64,000 nucleotides of DNA. Origin: Paenibacillus camelliae. GTDB taxonomy: Bacteria; Bacillota; Bacilli; Paenibacillales; Paenibacillaceae. The stretch is from positions 111,317-175,316 of the forward strand of contig NZ_JAMBNY010000009.1 in the NCBI RefSeq assembly GCF_023715345.1, given 5' to 3'. A model generated the notes under the pieces. It saw only the letters and a list, made by a program, of their open reading frames with translations, was not told where the DNA came from and searched no databases. Numbering within the stretch: the first letter of the stretch is position 1; each line of letters starts with the position of its first letter. Shown piece by piece: positions 8,512-17,450 of the stretch. The position numbers and the translations under genes are program-made.

Positions 8512-9588
8512 ATGCGTATGACATTTCGCTGGTTTGGAGAAGGCAATGACCCGATTCCACTCTCGCATATTAAACAAATTCCAGGGACTGAAGGCATTGT
8601 ATGGGCGCTACACGATATAGCTGCTGGTGAAGAATGGCCGCTTGAGCGTATTCAAGAGGTTAAGCGCCAAGCAGATGAAGCCGGCTTCCATATCGATGTA
8701 GTAGAAAGCGTTAATGTTCATGAGGATATTAAGCTAGGTCTGCCATCACGCGACCGTTACATTGAGAACTACAAAAAGACCATTGCTTCTTTGGCAACTG
8801 TTGGAGTAAAGGTAATATGCTATAACTTTATGCCTGTCTTTGACTGGCTACGAACGAATTTGTACGGGCCATTAGAGGATGGCTCTACCGCTATGTTTTA
8901 TGAGAAGGCTAAGGTTGCAAGCCTAACACCGCATGAGGTTGTTGCTTTCTTCCAAAGCAATTCAGAATTTCAGCTGCCTGGGTGGGAGCCGGAGCGTCTT
9001 GCTCAGCTTTCCGTGACGCTTGAGGCATATCAGTCTGTTGACGAAGAAAAGCTATGGGATAATCTAGCATATTTCCTAGAACAGATCGTACCTGTTGCAG
9101 CGGAGCACGGAATTCGTATGGCTATTCATCCAGATGATCCTCCGTACCCATTGTTTGGATTGCCGCGAATTATTAACAGTCAGGAGAGCCTACGTCGTCT
9201 TATTAAGCTGGTTGATCATCCATCCAACGGCATTACACTGTGCAGCGGTTCACTTGGGGCTAGACCAGACAATGACATCATCGCAATGATCCATGAATTT
9301 GCTGATCGCATCCCTTTTGCACACATTCGTAATGTTCGCTTAGAAGAGAACGGAGATTTTATTGAAACATCCCATCGAACAGAGGATGGAACGGTAAATA
9401 TCGCAGGTATTATGAAAGCGTATTATGATGTTGGCTTTACCGGATATGCACGCCCAGATCATGGACGTCATGTATGGGATGAGGTATGTCGTCCAGGCTA
9501 TGGGTTGTATGACCGTGGTATGGGCATTATGCATCTGCTAGGACTGTGGGATGCTTACCGCTATGCCGATAAAGGAAAGCTATCTTAG
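8512..9588 (+). CDS. uxuA: mannonate dehydratase
   Basis: Converts D-mannonate to 2-keto-3-deoxygluconate in glucuronate breakdown. 358 residues, the normal length, beginning [17 protein letters not shown] as in other UxuA proteins. Conserved stretches visible: [14 protein letters not shown] near the N-terminus, [10 protein letters not shown], the metal-site region [31 protein letters not shown], and FAHIRNV with HRTEDG near the C-terminus. SD TAGGAGGA lies before the ATG at 8512; a longer frame from 8437 overlaps the regulator gene and is not used. Followed 38 bp later by uxuB. Confidence 0.96.
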   Translation: MRMTFRWFGEGNDPIPLSHIKQIPGTEGIVWALHDIAAGEEWPLERIQEVKRQADEAGFHIDVVESVNVHEDIKLGLPSRDRYIENYKKTIASLATVGVKVICYNFMPVFDWLRTNLYGPLEDGSTAMFYEKAKVASLTPHEVVAFFQSNSEFQLPGWEPERLAQLSVTLEAYQSVDEEKLWDNLAYFLEQIVPVAAEHGIRMAIHPDDPPYPLFGLPRIINSQESLRRLIKLVDHPSNGITLCSGSLGARPDNDIIAMIHEFADRIPFAHIRNVRLEENGDFIETSHRTEDGTVNIAGIMKAYYDVGFTGYARPDHGRHVWDEVCRPGYGLYDRGMGIMHLLGLWDAYRYADKGKLS

Positions 9589-9626
9589 GTTTACTATACT
9601 ATACACGATTTAGAGGAGGCAATACG

Positions 9627-10484
9627 ATGTCAAATACACAAGCAATTCATCCAGCACTAGCTGGCAAAGTCGCGGTCATTACAGGTGGTTCAGGTGTCCT
9701 ATGCAGCGCTATGGCAGCTGAGCTAGCACGTCAAGGCGTAAAGGTAGCGATATTAGGAAGAACAGCAGCAAAGGTGGACGCTGTTGTTGAAAGCATTCAA
9801 GCAAGTGGCGGAACGGCGATTGGCATCTCATGTGACGTGACAGATACTGCCAGTGTTGAAGCTGCAGCAGAAGCAGTCAAGGAACAGCTTGGGCTGTGTA
9901 GCATCCTCATCAATGGTGCAGGCGGCAATCAGGCAAGTGCCAACACTACCAACGAAACATTTAGCATGGAGGATTGGAAAAACCCTGAGGTGCAGTCCTT
10001 CTTCGATCTTCAGCCTGAAGGTATTCGCCAAGTAATGGATCTGAATTTTGTAGGTACGTTAATTCCTTCTCAAGTATTCGCGAAGCAAATGCTTGAAGCA
10101 GAAAGTCCTGTTATTATAAACTTGTCCTCGATGAGTGCACCTTCTCCTATGACGAAGGTACCTGGCTACAGTGCTGCGAAGGCGGCAATTGATAACTTCA
10201 CACAATGGCTAGCGGTTCATATGGCGAACGCTGGTATTCGCGTCAATGCCATCGCACCAGGGTTCTTCCTGACGGAGCAGAACCACCGTCTATTAGTTAA
10301 CGAGGACGGATCACTCACGGAACGCTCCAATAAAATTATTACACATACACCGATGCGTCGATTCGGTAAGCCTGAGGATCTACTTGGTACACTGCTGTGG
10401 CTGTGTGACGATCAAGCTTCCGGCTTTGTCACAGGAATTACAGTTCCCGTGGATGGCGGCTTCATGTCCTACGCTGGCGTGTAA
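9627..10484 (+). CDS. uxuB: D-mannonate oxidoreductase (SDR family)
   Basis: Reduces fructuronate to D-mannonate with NAD(P)H, the step before UxuA. 285 residues of classical SDR type: nucleotide motif [12 protein letters not shown] (residues about 20-31), NGAGG, catalytic Ser region [16 protein letters not shown] catalytic pair, and the C-terminal PVDGGF. The family matches the B. subtilis YjmF-type enzyme rather than the E. coli long-chain UxuB. SD GAGGAGG before the ATG. Last gene of gntR-uxuA-uxuB; the isomerase UxaC is not in the window. Confidence 0.9.
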   Translation: MSNTQAIHPALAGKVAVITGGSGVLCSAMAAELARQGVKVAILGRTAAKVDAVVESIQASGGTAIGISCDVTDTASVEAAAEAVKEQLGLCSILINGAGGNQASANTTNETFSMEDWKNPEVQSFFDLQPEGIRQVMDLNFVGTLIPSQVFAKQMLEAESPVIINLSSMSAPSPMTKVPGYSAAKAAIDNFTQWLAVHMANAGIRVNAIAPGFFLTEQNHRLLVNEDGSLTERSNKIITHTPMRRFGKPEDLLGTLLWLCDDQASGFVTGITVPVDGGFMSYAGV

Positions 10485-10599
10485 GTATAATAATATTACA
10501 AAAATAGCTAAGTATAGTTCATATCGTCGTATACGGTATATTGATTTGATATATTACAGTATTTATTAATTGGCAATACGATAATCAACAAAATGAAAA

Positions 10600-10672
10600 A
10601 AAGCCTGTTTCCTAGTTACAGTCGCCAAGGGGTATGCACCCCAGGTAACATGTCCAGTAGGAAACAGGCTTT
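10600..10672. terminator. branched bidirectional terminator between uxuB and the HesB-like gene
   Basis: An outer 15-bp stem (10600-10614 with 10658-10672), flanked by A and T runs, encloses a second stem: GTTAC/GTAAC around GGGG-TATGCA-CCCC (10629-10642). A T-rich tail exists on both strands, so it can serve both convergent genes. The inner structured 43 bases are unusual for a simple terminator. Confidence 0.75.
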
Positions 10673-10693
10673 CTTCTTACGGCTAACATCCAC

Positions 10694-10981
10694 TTATTTA
10701 ACTTCCATAATGATTTCTTCCTTCTCGGAATCGAAGGATATATGAAGGTCTTTTTGTTCCAAGTACCACATATTATCTTGTTCAATAAAAAAGTGTATGC
10801 CCTCTACTTGGTCCTCTACACCGATGTCGCGAGGCTCATCCTGCATGACACCAAGTGAAAGGCCAGGATGTACACTGCCGCAACCGCCAAGCCGTACATA
10901 AATACGAACATGATCGCCTTGCTTAAGCTCCATCTCTGATTTGTACCAGCTTGCTGCTGGCTTATCAACTATTAACGCCAT
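10694..10981 (-). CDS. HesB/IscA-like protein (YneR/YfhF type)
   Basis: 95 residues with the HesB fold pattern (DHVRIYVRLGGCGSVHPGLSLGV... FFIEQDNMWYLEQKDLHISFD). Only one cysteine of the usual three IscA ligands is present (GGCG), as in the YneR-type subfamily, so iron-sulfur carrier activity is doubtful. The ATG at 10981 is chosen because AAAGGGGTG precedes it; a frame opening at 11026 has no SD. Downstream of the phosphotransferase gene on the same strand, with a 60-bp gap. Confidence 0.8.
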   Translation of the reverse strand: MALIVDKPAASWYKSEMELKQGDHVRIYVRLGGCGSVHPGLSLGVMQDEPRDIGVEDQVEGIHFFIEQDNMWYLEQKDLHISFDSEKEEIIMEVK

Positions 10982-11041
10982 CGTTCTGCACACCCCTTTG
11001 TATACGTTCATGTTGCTTGTGTTCAACGTTGATTAGAAACC

Positions 11042-12022
11042 TCAATTCTTGCTGTAACGATTGGTGTGCATTAATTGTACCAAATCCTCGACATACTGTT
11101 CAATCCTTTGCTCAATTCCTTCTGCCGTCAGCCCTTGAAAGCCCAGCATTAGCCAGCCTTCGTACACTACGACAGGTCCAAAGTACGTCATATCGAGCAA
11201 GCTGCATATGTCCCAATAAGGATCATAGCTAAACTCTGGATGATCTTCAATATAAGCTTCAAGAAAAGCGTTGGCTGCCTGCAAGCCATAGAGCTGGACA
11301 AGATTGCTCCGGCAATGTCCAACATCGACTCCAGCTGGCCCCATACAGCCATTTACCCAATCAACGATGCCGAGCACCTGCTGCTGGCTTTCATCCCAGA
11401 GAACATTGGTTGGGTGGTAATCTCTATGAATCAAGCAAGGGACGTAGCTTGGTTCCCGTTGTGATACATGGTCGATTATCGCTGCCCAACGGTCCGGATG
11501 CTTTGACCACTCGAATGCGGGATGGCGTTCTAAATGACTTGCAGCATATCGATAATAGTTCCACGGAACAACAGCACGATGGGCAGAAGCCCGATGCACT
11601 GGACTAATGGCGCGTGCAAGCTCCTGCAGCCAATGCTGTGATTGTTCAGGAGGCAAGCTAACCTTCCCATTGACATAGGTCATTAACAGCGCAGGTACAC
11701 CTGCATATTCCCCAGTTGCATCATATGCTATACAACGAGGAATACAGCGTGGAAAGTTCTTGAGCAATGCAGCATCTTTTAATGAGGCAAGCTGCTTAAG
11801 AACAATAGCTTCCTTCCCAAGAATGCCGTTATCCTCATTCAAGCTATCGGTTGGTAGCACGGCACGAAGCACGAAGCTTTTCGCACTGTCCCAGGCCTGA
11901 TTACGTATATCTATACGAAAAATAGAGGAGGATATCCCCCCTATAAGCTTTTCAACATGGATCAGCTCAACATTTTCCTTCCACGTTGATTGAATCCATT
12001 GCTCAAGCTCACGACTGATCAT
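11042..12022 (-). CDS. aminoglycoside phosphotransferase-fold kinase
   Basis: 326 residues. Visible: a nucleotide-binding N-lobe (VEKLIGGISSSIFRIDI...), the catalytic loop LIHRDYHPTNVLW, with Asp and Asn, and the metal motif GIVDWVNGCMGPAGVDVGH. This fold covers choline, homoserine, fructosamine and antibiotic kinases; the substrate is unknown and nothing nearby identifies it. SD GGAG before the ATG at 12022. The downstream HesB-like gene may be co-transcribed. Confidence 0.85.
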   Translation of the reverse strand: MISRELEQWIQSTWKENVELIHVEKLIGGISSSIFRIDIRNQAWDSAKSFVLRAVLPTDSLNEDNGILGKEAIVLKQLASLKDAALLKNFPRCIPRCIAYDATGEYAGVPALLMTYVNGKVSLPPEQSQHWLQELARAISPVHRASAHRAVVPWNYYRYAASHLERHPAFEWSKHPDRWAAIIDHVSQREPSYVPCLIHRDYHPTNVLWDESQQQVLGIVDWVNGCMGPAGVDVGHCRSNLVQLYGLQAANAFLEAYIEDHPEFSYDPYWDICSLLDMTYFGPVVVYEGWLMLGFQGLTAEGIEQRIEQYVEDLVQLMHTNRYSKN

Positions 12023-12073
12023 ACTGCTCCATCCTCTCCATGCATCGCTTAATCTACCAAATCGGCTAAGGAA

Positions 12074-13732
12074 CTACTGCTTCTTCCCGCTCCTTGAATA
12101 CCATTGCCAGATCGGAAGGAGATGTTCATCAGCAATACTTTTCACACGATAAGGAAATACACTGCCTAATACCTGAACGTTAATGGTACGGAGCTGCCGC
12201 TTACGCTGCATCGGTGATGTTTTCATTCCCAGCGTTACAATATGCTTACGGCGAACGAAATACGTAACACGGTTGATGCTTCGCTTACGCAGCACCAGCT
12301 CACCATCTTCAAGCCACACACCAGCAGAACGCATGCATAGCCATGTCCAAGCAAGTACTACAGGTATAAGCAGCAGAAACCACAGAGCATTCCACTTCCA
12401 CAGCCAAGCGGCAGCACCGCATATAGCTAGGACAAGCAATGTCGGAAGCATGGCATACATCCGATATGATGTAGTAGGCGGCGCATGAAGCTGTGTTCGC
12501 AAATTAAGCGGTCGATCAGGCATCAGCTCATTCATAATCGAAGGGATATCTTTCTTTCGAACAAACGGGTGGATGACAAGCTGCTCCATCGCATTAGACG
12601 TAATGACCTGAACCCGAAGCTCTGCAAAACCAAGCCATTGACGAAGCGGATTTTCATCCATGATGACAGCCTGAACCTTATTCATATCGAAGATGAAGCT
12701 CTTTTTCTCAAGTAATCCATAGGATACGGACAGCTGCTCTTGACTTCTACTAATCTGATAGTCTCCAAATTTGATCAGATAAAGTATGATCGAAAGCAGC
12801 CATACGAATCCAAGGACGACAGCTGTAATAGCCGCAATAACGAATATCGTTACGGCTGAAAACTGCTGAGAGACGTCCCCAACGACATTATCGTACAAGC
12901 TAGGGAATACATCTAACATTTGATCATAGAGATCCGGAAATACGAGCTCTAGCACATCATCCGCGAAGGAATAGATCCCGAGTAGAAAAATAATGGCGAC
13001 ATTCATATTCATCGAGGTTAAGGAAGCTTTAAGCAGCTGACCTGCGCTTATTTTGAAGCGATAGTCAGGCTCCTCGATGATCGGTTCACCCACATGTGAT
13101 GACCGCTCAGTAAGCGCACCCTCTTCTATGTCAACCTCTGTCCGCTGCACCGGTTCAGTAGATTGCCCGGAAGCTAGATGCTGCTCACTAGGATCAGACG
13201 TCGTAGCCACGCCTTCTACTTGCGGCATTGCTGCAAGTGAGGACGCTTCGTTAACAGCTTCATTTTTCTTAGCAAGACTAGTCGTACGCAAATGCTTAAG
13301 CTGCTGCTGAAGCGTTAACGCATAGCTATGCTTAAGCACTCTCAGCTCAGCTTCAGGAACACCTGGTGTGCCACCTGGCGTTTCGATCTGCAGCTTAGCT
13401 AGACCAAATATCCGAAGCAAAAGCGGCTGTTGCACATTTACAGAGTGAATACGATTATAATAGATCGTTTTCTCCTCACGCTTTAATACTCCTCTGTGTA
13501 TGATTAGACGATCCTGCTCCAATGAGAACAGGAACTTTTTCCAAGGCAAATAAGATAGAACGAAGTTAAGCACAGCCAGGGCAATGACTGCTGCGATTCC
13601 CCAGATGCTTTTCAAAAATTCTAGCTTTTCGATATTAATGATTACAATGACGATAAGTGCAATGAACGCACGGATGTTTTTAATAAAATTAATCAAAATA
13701 TCGAGCTTCGATAAATGTCTTGGATTAGTCAT
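12074..13732 (-). CDS. ydbT: YdbT-like membrane protein with bacterial PH (DUF304) domains
   Basis: 552 residues: paired membrane helices near the N-terminus, a bacterial PH domain (about 55-130, LEQDRLIIHRGVLKREEKTIYYNRIHSV), a Ser/Thr/Glu-rich linker (about 140-215), more helices and a second PH domain (ISRSQEQLSVSYGLLEKKSFIFDMNKVQAV), then helices and a third PH-like part. YdbT/YdbS of Bacillus help resist some membrane-active peptides. Start ATG at 13732, eight bases inside the ydbS end, with AAGGTGG nine bases upstream; the earlier TTG at 13762 has no SD. Last gene of the long minus-strand operon. Confidence 0.8.
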   Translation of the reverse strand: MTNPRHLSKLDILINFIKNIRAFIALIVIVIINIEKLEFLKSIWGIAAVIALAVLNFVLSYLPWKKFLFSLEQDRLIIHRGVLKREEKTIYYNRIHSVNVQQPLLLRIFGLAKLQIETPGGTPGVPEAELRVLKHSYALTLQQQLKHLRTTSLAKKNEAVNEASSLAAMPQVEGVATTSDPSEQHLASGQSTEPVQRTEVDIEEGALTERSSHVGEPIIEEPDYRFKISAGQLLKASLTSMNMNVAIIFLLGIYSFADDVLELVFPDLYDQMLDVFPSLYDNVVGDVSQQFSAVTIFVIAAITAVVLGFVWLLSIILYLIKFGDYQISRSQEQLSVSYGLLEKKSFIFDMNKVQAVIMDENPLRQWLGFAELRVQVITSNAMEQLVIHPFVRKKDIPSIMNELMPDRPLNLRTQLHAPPTTSYRMYAMLPTLLVLAICGAAAWLWKWNALWFLLLIPVVLAWTWLCMRSAGVWLEDGELVLRKRSINRVTYFVRRKHIVTLGMKTSPMQRKRQLRTINVQVLGSVFPYRVKSIADEHLLPIWQWYSRSGKKQ

Positions 13733-14204
13733 GCTGCTCATCCACCTTAGCAAGCTCACCAATGCGCTGCTTCAATGCTTCAGCATCCTCTTTATGCAAG
13801 CCTTTAATTTCATGCTTCGTCGCAGCAGTAACGACACTCAAGCTTGCCAGCTCGTATTTCCTCATAATCGGTCCGCTGCCAACCTCTACATGCTGCACTC
13901 GAACCATCGGAACAAGCTTATTGGAATGAAATAAAATACCTGAGTAAATCTCTAGTTCTTCCTCAAATACATCGAACTTAAAGCTGCGATATTCATAGAT
14001 CGGCACGATCCAAGTGAAAACGATAAATGATAGCAGCACTATTCCGTAAGCGATCCAAACGGGAATAAGCGTCCAATCCTTCCAAAGCGCGAAACCGAGC
14101 CAACCTGATACAAGCAGCAGTGTGACCACATGACTGATTATGCTGGACACCTTTGAAGCTTTAATGTAGTCAGGATGAAGTTTCTGACTAAGTTCTCGTT
14201 GCAT
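13725..14204 (-). CDS. ydbS: YdbS-like PH-domain membrane protein
   Basis: 159 residues: two adjacent membrane helices (VVTLLLVSGWLGFALW, IPVWIAYGIVLLSFIVFTWIV) followed by one bacterial PH domain (EYRSFKFDVFEEELEIYSGILFHSNKLVPMVRVQHVEV). Partner of the next gene, with which it overlaps by 8 bp. Start ATG at 14204 with GGAGG nine bases upstream; a frame starting at 14267 would overlap the previous gene and has no SD. Only 23 bp separate it from the TadE-like gene upstream, so it seems to belong to the Tad-like operon. Confidence 0.8.
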   Translation of the reverse strand: MQRELSQKLHPDYIKASKVSSIISHVVTLLLVSGWLGFALWKDWTLIPVWIAYGIVLLSFIVFTWIVPIYEYRSFKFDVFEEELEIYSGILFHSNKLVPMVRVQHVEVGSGPIMRKYELASLSVVTAATKHEIKGLHKEDAEALKQRIGELAKVDEQHD

Positions 14205-14227
14205 TAAACCAATCCTCCTGCAGAAAA

Positions 14228-14713
14228 TTATAGCGGCACAAGCTGTGCGCTGCCAATTATATTCCATTCTACAGGATTATTGATTGAAAATATACGGGGA
14301 TATGAAATCTTAATAACAACGATTACAGCAGGACGTTCAAAGGTTGTCTGGAAGTCGTAGCTATCAAGCTTATAGTGATAGGGGTACGAAAGAGAAGCAT
14401 CAAGCACGTCAAAGTGAACGATCTGAACAGGCTTACGAATAAAGGATTGCGCAGTTGGATTGCCTGCCTCATCAAGCAAAAGATTAAGATAAATCATTCG
14501 CTCAGCCTCTGCTCTTGCTTGAATGGGGTCAAGCTGAAATATCCCTTCTGCAAGAGCAAGTGAATCCAGCTGGAGCGCCGCTGCATGCGCCCCTCGATTA
14601 ACCGCCTGCTTGCCCTTATAGTAGCTTTTCATCGCGAGCTCCTGATCAATTGCGCCAGCATATAACGACAACCATACAATGAGCATGAGTGGAATAATTA
14701 ACAGCTTGTACAT
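14228..14713 (-). CDS. TadE-like secreted minor pilin candidate
   Basis: 161 residues: one N-terminal hydrophobic helix (MYKLLIIPLMLIVWLSLYAGAI) and a polar extracellular part. I do not recognise a named family. Position in the Tad-like operon, one helix at the N-terminus, and length all fit a TadE/TadF-type pseudopilin. After the helix comes a helical stretch (YKGKQAVNRGAHAAALQLD) like the one in DUF4320-type Tad proteins. SD GGGAGAG before the ATG. 13 bp from the gene upstream. Confidence 0.6.
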   Translation of the reverse strand: MYKLLIIPLMLIVWLSLYAGAIDQELAMKSYYKGKQAVNRGAHAAALQLDSLALAEGIFQLDPIQARAEAERMIYLNLLLDEAGNPTAQSFIRKPVQIVHFDVLDASLSYPYHYKLDSYDFQTTFERPAVIVVIKISYPRIFSINNPVEWNIIGSAQLVPL

Positions 14714-14726
14714 TCAGCATCTCTCC

Positions 14727-15152
14727 CTATGGTTGAACATACTCGCTCATTTGTACACCATAAGCGGTTATTCGCTGTTTATCAGGAGCTTGAACACCAA
14801 TAAGCTCATCAATGGCGAATAACCCTTCCACAGGGTAGCTGATTGTCAGAGCTATCCCTTCACCACGTGGCACCCGCTCACTCGATGTAAGCACGGATTG
14901 GCCTAGCGTGCTCTTTGCTTCATAAACAAGCTGTGATGGCTCTAATCCGAAGCTCTTAAGCCGCTCACGAGACTGATCAATTAGCATCTGACTAATGTAG
15001 CCGTACTGCCCACTTGTGCCAACCTCTAGCAAATAGTCAACCTCCTGCTGGAGCAGCGCTTGTCGTAAAATATAGACATGCTTATACACAGGTGCAAACA
15101 TCATCCAGCACAGCGTTGTTGCTAGCAATATGAAGATTAAAAGCTGCTTCAT
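14727..15152 (-). CDS. TadE-like secreted minor pilin candidate
   Basis: 141 residues: N-terminal hydrophobic helix (MKQLLIFILLATTLCWMMFAPV), then a soluble part with alternating beta segments (RVPRGEGIALTISYPVEGLFAID). No family is recognised with certainty. The start ATG overlaps the stop codon of the 48-residue gene upstream (ATGA), which shows tight coupling within the Tad-like operon. Probably a minor pilin or pilus-assembly component. Confidence 0.6.
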   Translation of the reverse strand: MKQLLIFILLATTLCWMMFAPVYKHVYILRQALLQQEVDYLLEVGTSGQYGYISQMLIDQSRERLKSFGLEPSQLVYEAKSTLGQSVLTSSERVPRGEGIALTISYPVEGLFAIDELIGVQAPDKQRITAYGVQMSEYVQP

Positions 15153-15295
15153 GCGTCAATATCCTTTACATACTCAATGACCTTCTGATGGGCACGCTGC
15201 TGTTCCTTCTTCATTCCTTGCTCACCGCTAATTGTCGTTATATATACGAGAAGCAGACAAATAACTAGTAGGCCCGTTATAAGCAGTTGCTGCAT
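15149..15295 (-). CDS. 48-residue pilin-like small membrane protein
   Basis: A small gene with a perfect SD (AAGGTGGTG, five bases before ATG at 15295) whose TGA overlaps the next start codon. The product is one hydrophobic helix (QQLLITGLLVICLLLVYIT) followed by a charged tail (EQGMKKEQQRAHQKVIEY). Size and context fit a Flp-type pilin or pseudopilin, but I do not see the usual Gly-xxxx-Glu-Tyr processing site. Confidence 0.65.
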   Translation of the reverse strand: MQQLLITGLLVICLLLVYITTISGEQGMKKEQQRAHQKVIEYVKDIDA

Positions 15296-15426
15296 ATATT
15301 CACCACCTTGCTCTCATTCTGAATCCCTCATCTGTTAAATATAACTATTCAGATGTGGATAGTGGATATTGTGGATAAATTTGTGAATAAAGATAACGTT
15401 TACAATATTCATTCAACAATGCAACA

Positions 15427-15576
15427 TTACGGATTAATGGTGCCAATGCGGAGGTTGGCCGCATCACCTTGTGTTTGGATTTGCGCTTTTGTTCCGTTTC
15501 CCTCCTTGGCAACAATATTGTTGAAAAGTAGAACAACGACGACAAGCAGCATAACGGTCATTAGAATATTTTTCAT
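15427..15576 (-). CDS. 49-residue pilin-like small membrane protein
   Basis: Starts with ATG at 15576 right after a full SD (AGGAGGTGATG). The product is a helix (KNILMTVMLLVVVVLLFNNI) and a short polar tail ending in ANLRIGTINP. It lies directly after tadC (27 bp), where Tad loci usually carry the Flp pilin or TadE genes. The classical Flp processing motif is missing. A 131-bp gap follows before the next small gene. Confidence 0.65.
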   Translation of the reverse strand: MKNILMTVMLLVVVVLLFNNIVAKEGNGTKAQIQTQGDAANLRIGTINP

Positions 15577-15603
15577 CTCATCACCTCCTCTCAAATGAGC
15601 TAG

Positions 15604-16488
15604 CTAGTTCATTAGCGACATCAGCTTATTCACTTCCTGCACCCATGGATATAAAAACACTTGGAACGTGTATAGAATCGGAATCCCGGCGATGACAAAA
15701 AGAACGTAGGAGCCTGTCTCCTTCCGGCTTTCCTTAGCGAGCTCCAGCCTTTCCTTATAGTCACGAAGATGGGCTCGCAGCAGCTCATAAAAGCTGGCAT
15801 TATGCTGCTGCCGAAGTGCATCGATGCACTCTACGAAGCTAATTCCCTCCGCTGTACCGATCCTTAGCTTAAGGCTATTCAGCGCTAATGCAGGATCGTG
15901 ATACCATTCAGCAAGCAACGTCTCCATGTCTCTGCGCAGCAGCCTGCAATACGGTAAGCAGCGCCTGAGCTTATTGTGGATATGCAGTGACGAGTCTTCA
16001 AAATACAGCAGCTGATGACTAATTGCATAGATCTCTCGGGTAATTGCTACTGCTCTTAGCTCGCGGTATAGCTTTAGCCAATACTGATCCCATAGAAGCA
16101 TACACAATGCTGCGATGATACAGGCAGCCACACTAACGACCGCCATAGAAGCATGCAATATACGATAATAAATGCCTGCTGTCAGCGCTAGCAGCAACAA
16201 GGTGCACCCGCCAAGCAATAAACGGCGACATGTATAATACGTTAAAACAGACAGCTCGAAGCCGCAGCCAGCCAGCAGTATCGCACGCTCGCTATTCTGC
16301 AGCTGCTCTCGATCGATTCGCAGAAGTCGCAGCAGCTTGGCAGATGGTTCGTGCTTTTGCCATCCCCATATTCGTTTGTACACCACGCTTGTTTTTGCTG
16401 CTGGAAGGAGTGAAAGCAGCATAAGCAGCGCTATGAAGCTCAAGCAAAACTGACCAAGTAAAACCGCGTAATCGATATATTGGTGCAC
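15604..16488 (-). CDS. tadC: TadC-like type II/IV secretion F-domain membrane protein
   Basis: 294 residues with an N-terminal helix, two helices around residues 85-130 and one close to the C-terminus (YVLFVIAGIPILYTFQVFLYP), the layout of GspF/TadC inner-membrane proteins. The soluble part includes ALNSLKLRIGTAEGISFVECIDALRQQ, similar to the T2SSF domain. GTG start at 16488 with SD AAAGGAGGGAG. It follows tadB after 14 bp; TadB and TadC together form the inner-membrane platform for the ATPase. Confidence 0.75.
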   Translation of the reverse strand: MHQYIDYAVLLGQFCLSFIALLMLLSLLPAAKTSVVYKRIWGWQKHEPSAKLLRLLRIDREQLQNSERAILLAGCGFELSVLTYYTCRRLLLGGCTLLLLALTAGIYYRILHASMAVVSVAACIIAALCMLLWDQYWLKLYRELRAVAITREIYAISHQLLYFEDSSLHIHNKLRRCLPYCRLLRRDMETLLAEWYHDPALALNSLKLRIGTAEGISFVECIDALRQQHNASFYELLRAHLRDYKERLELAKESRKETGSYVLFVIAGIPILYTFQVFLYPWVQEVNKLMSLMN

Positions 16489-16502
16489 GCCTGCTCCCTC
16501 CT

Positions 16503-17450
16503 TTAATCGTTCAATTTCTTGCGTGACAGATATAATCCCATTAGAAAGGATAAAAATATCATCACAAACATATGCAGCAGCATCTCTCGACCGTTCGGAT
16601 CATGAACATAATATTGAATCGATTGCTCACGATTGTAGTACACATTAATACCAACAAATAACGCTAAAAACAACAGCGGTGTAAAGTTGGCAATACGAAT
16701 CTCCAGCAATCGATGACGCTCCTGCTCGTTGGCACGACGAGCTGCTCTCATATCACTGATAAGCTCCTTAAGACTGCCACTTATGCTCACGCCTTCACTC
16801 ATCGCAACCTTCAGCATTTGCACAAAATAATCCGCCCATAGATGGCCCAGCGCATGAGCGAACAGCTCTAAGCTCTCATCATCGTCCTCCAGTACCGATA
16901 AGTTACGATACAGCTGCTCGAATATGCGCTTCATTGCACCCGTCATCACCTTCTCCTCAATTAAGCGGGCAAGTGCCACCTTGATTTGCCGTTCACCTGT
17001 AATGAGATAGCATTGATAAAACGATTCAAGTGCAGGAAGGAAGTCGATCTGAGCCTCGAGCCTTCGATGGACAAGTATAAATCTCAGCACCAAATATGGA
17101 AGCGCAGCAACCATCGCACCGAGCAGCAACGCCCCTTTCCAGGTGCCGAGCAGCCAGCTGCCTAGCAGCATGCCGCCAATTAAAAGCCCAAGCAAAGTAC
17201 TGAACAACTGATTGCCCTTTAGCGGGATTTGAAGGGAATGCAATAGCTGCTCGAGATGTTTCATAACTGAAAGCATAAGCTTAGTCGAGCTGCTTGGTCG
17301 CTGGACCGAAGGGGTATGCTTGTTACCACCCTTCAAGCGTGCACGCAGCGTTTTACGCTGCACAAGCCATTGCAAGGTCCATTCAATAGCAACAAACAAC
17401 AGTAGAAAGATGATGCCAAGCAATGCAACAATCATTCCGCTAATTAGCAA
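16503..17450 (-). CDS. tadB: TadB-like type II/IV secretion F-domain membrane protein
   Basis: 315 residues: helix at the N-terminus, a pair at about 85-125, the T2SSF core (FYQCYLITGERQIKVALARL... VAMSEGVSISGSLKELISDM) and a helix pair at the C-terminus (FTPLLFLALFVGINVYY, MFVMIFLSFLMGLYLSRKK). The TTG start at 17450 has AGGAGG nine bases upstream and overlaps the end of tadA by 11 bp. Platform partner of TadC. Confidence 0.8.
   Translation of the reverse strand: MLISGMIVALLGIIFLLLFVAIEWTLQWLVQRKTLRARLKGGNKHTPSVQRPSSSTKLMLSVMKHLEQLLHSLQIPLKGNQLFSTLLGLLIGGMLLGSWLLGTWKGALLLGAMVAALPYLVLRFILVHRRLEAQIDFLPALESFYQCYLITGERQIKVALARLIEEKVMTGAMKRIFEQLYRNLSVLEDDDESLELFAHALGHLWADYFVQMLKVAMSEGVSISGSLKELISDMRAARRANEQERHRLLEIRIANFTPLLFLALFVGINVYYNREQSIQYYVHDPNGREMLLHMFVMIFLSFLMGLYLSRKKLND

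Noticed and set aside
15370..15378. A perfect DnaA box (TGTGGATAA)
   Set aside because: Single copy without neighbours or an AT-rich unwinding element; likely chance in the gap of the Tad-like operon.
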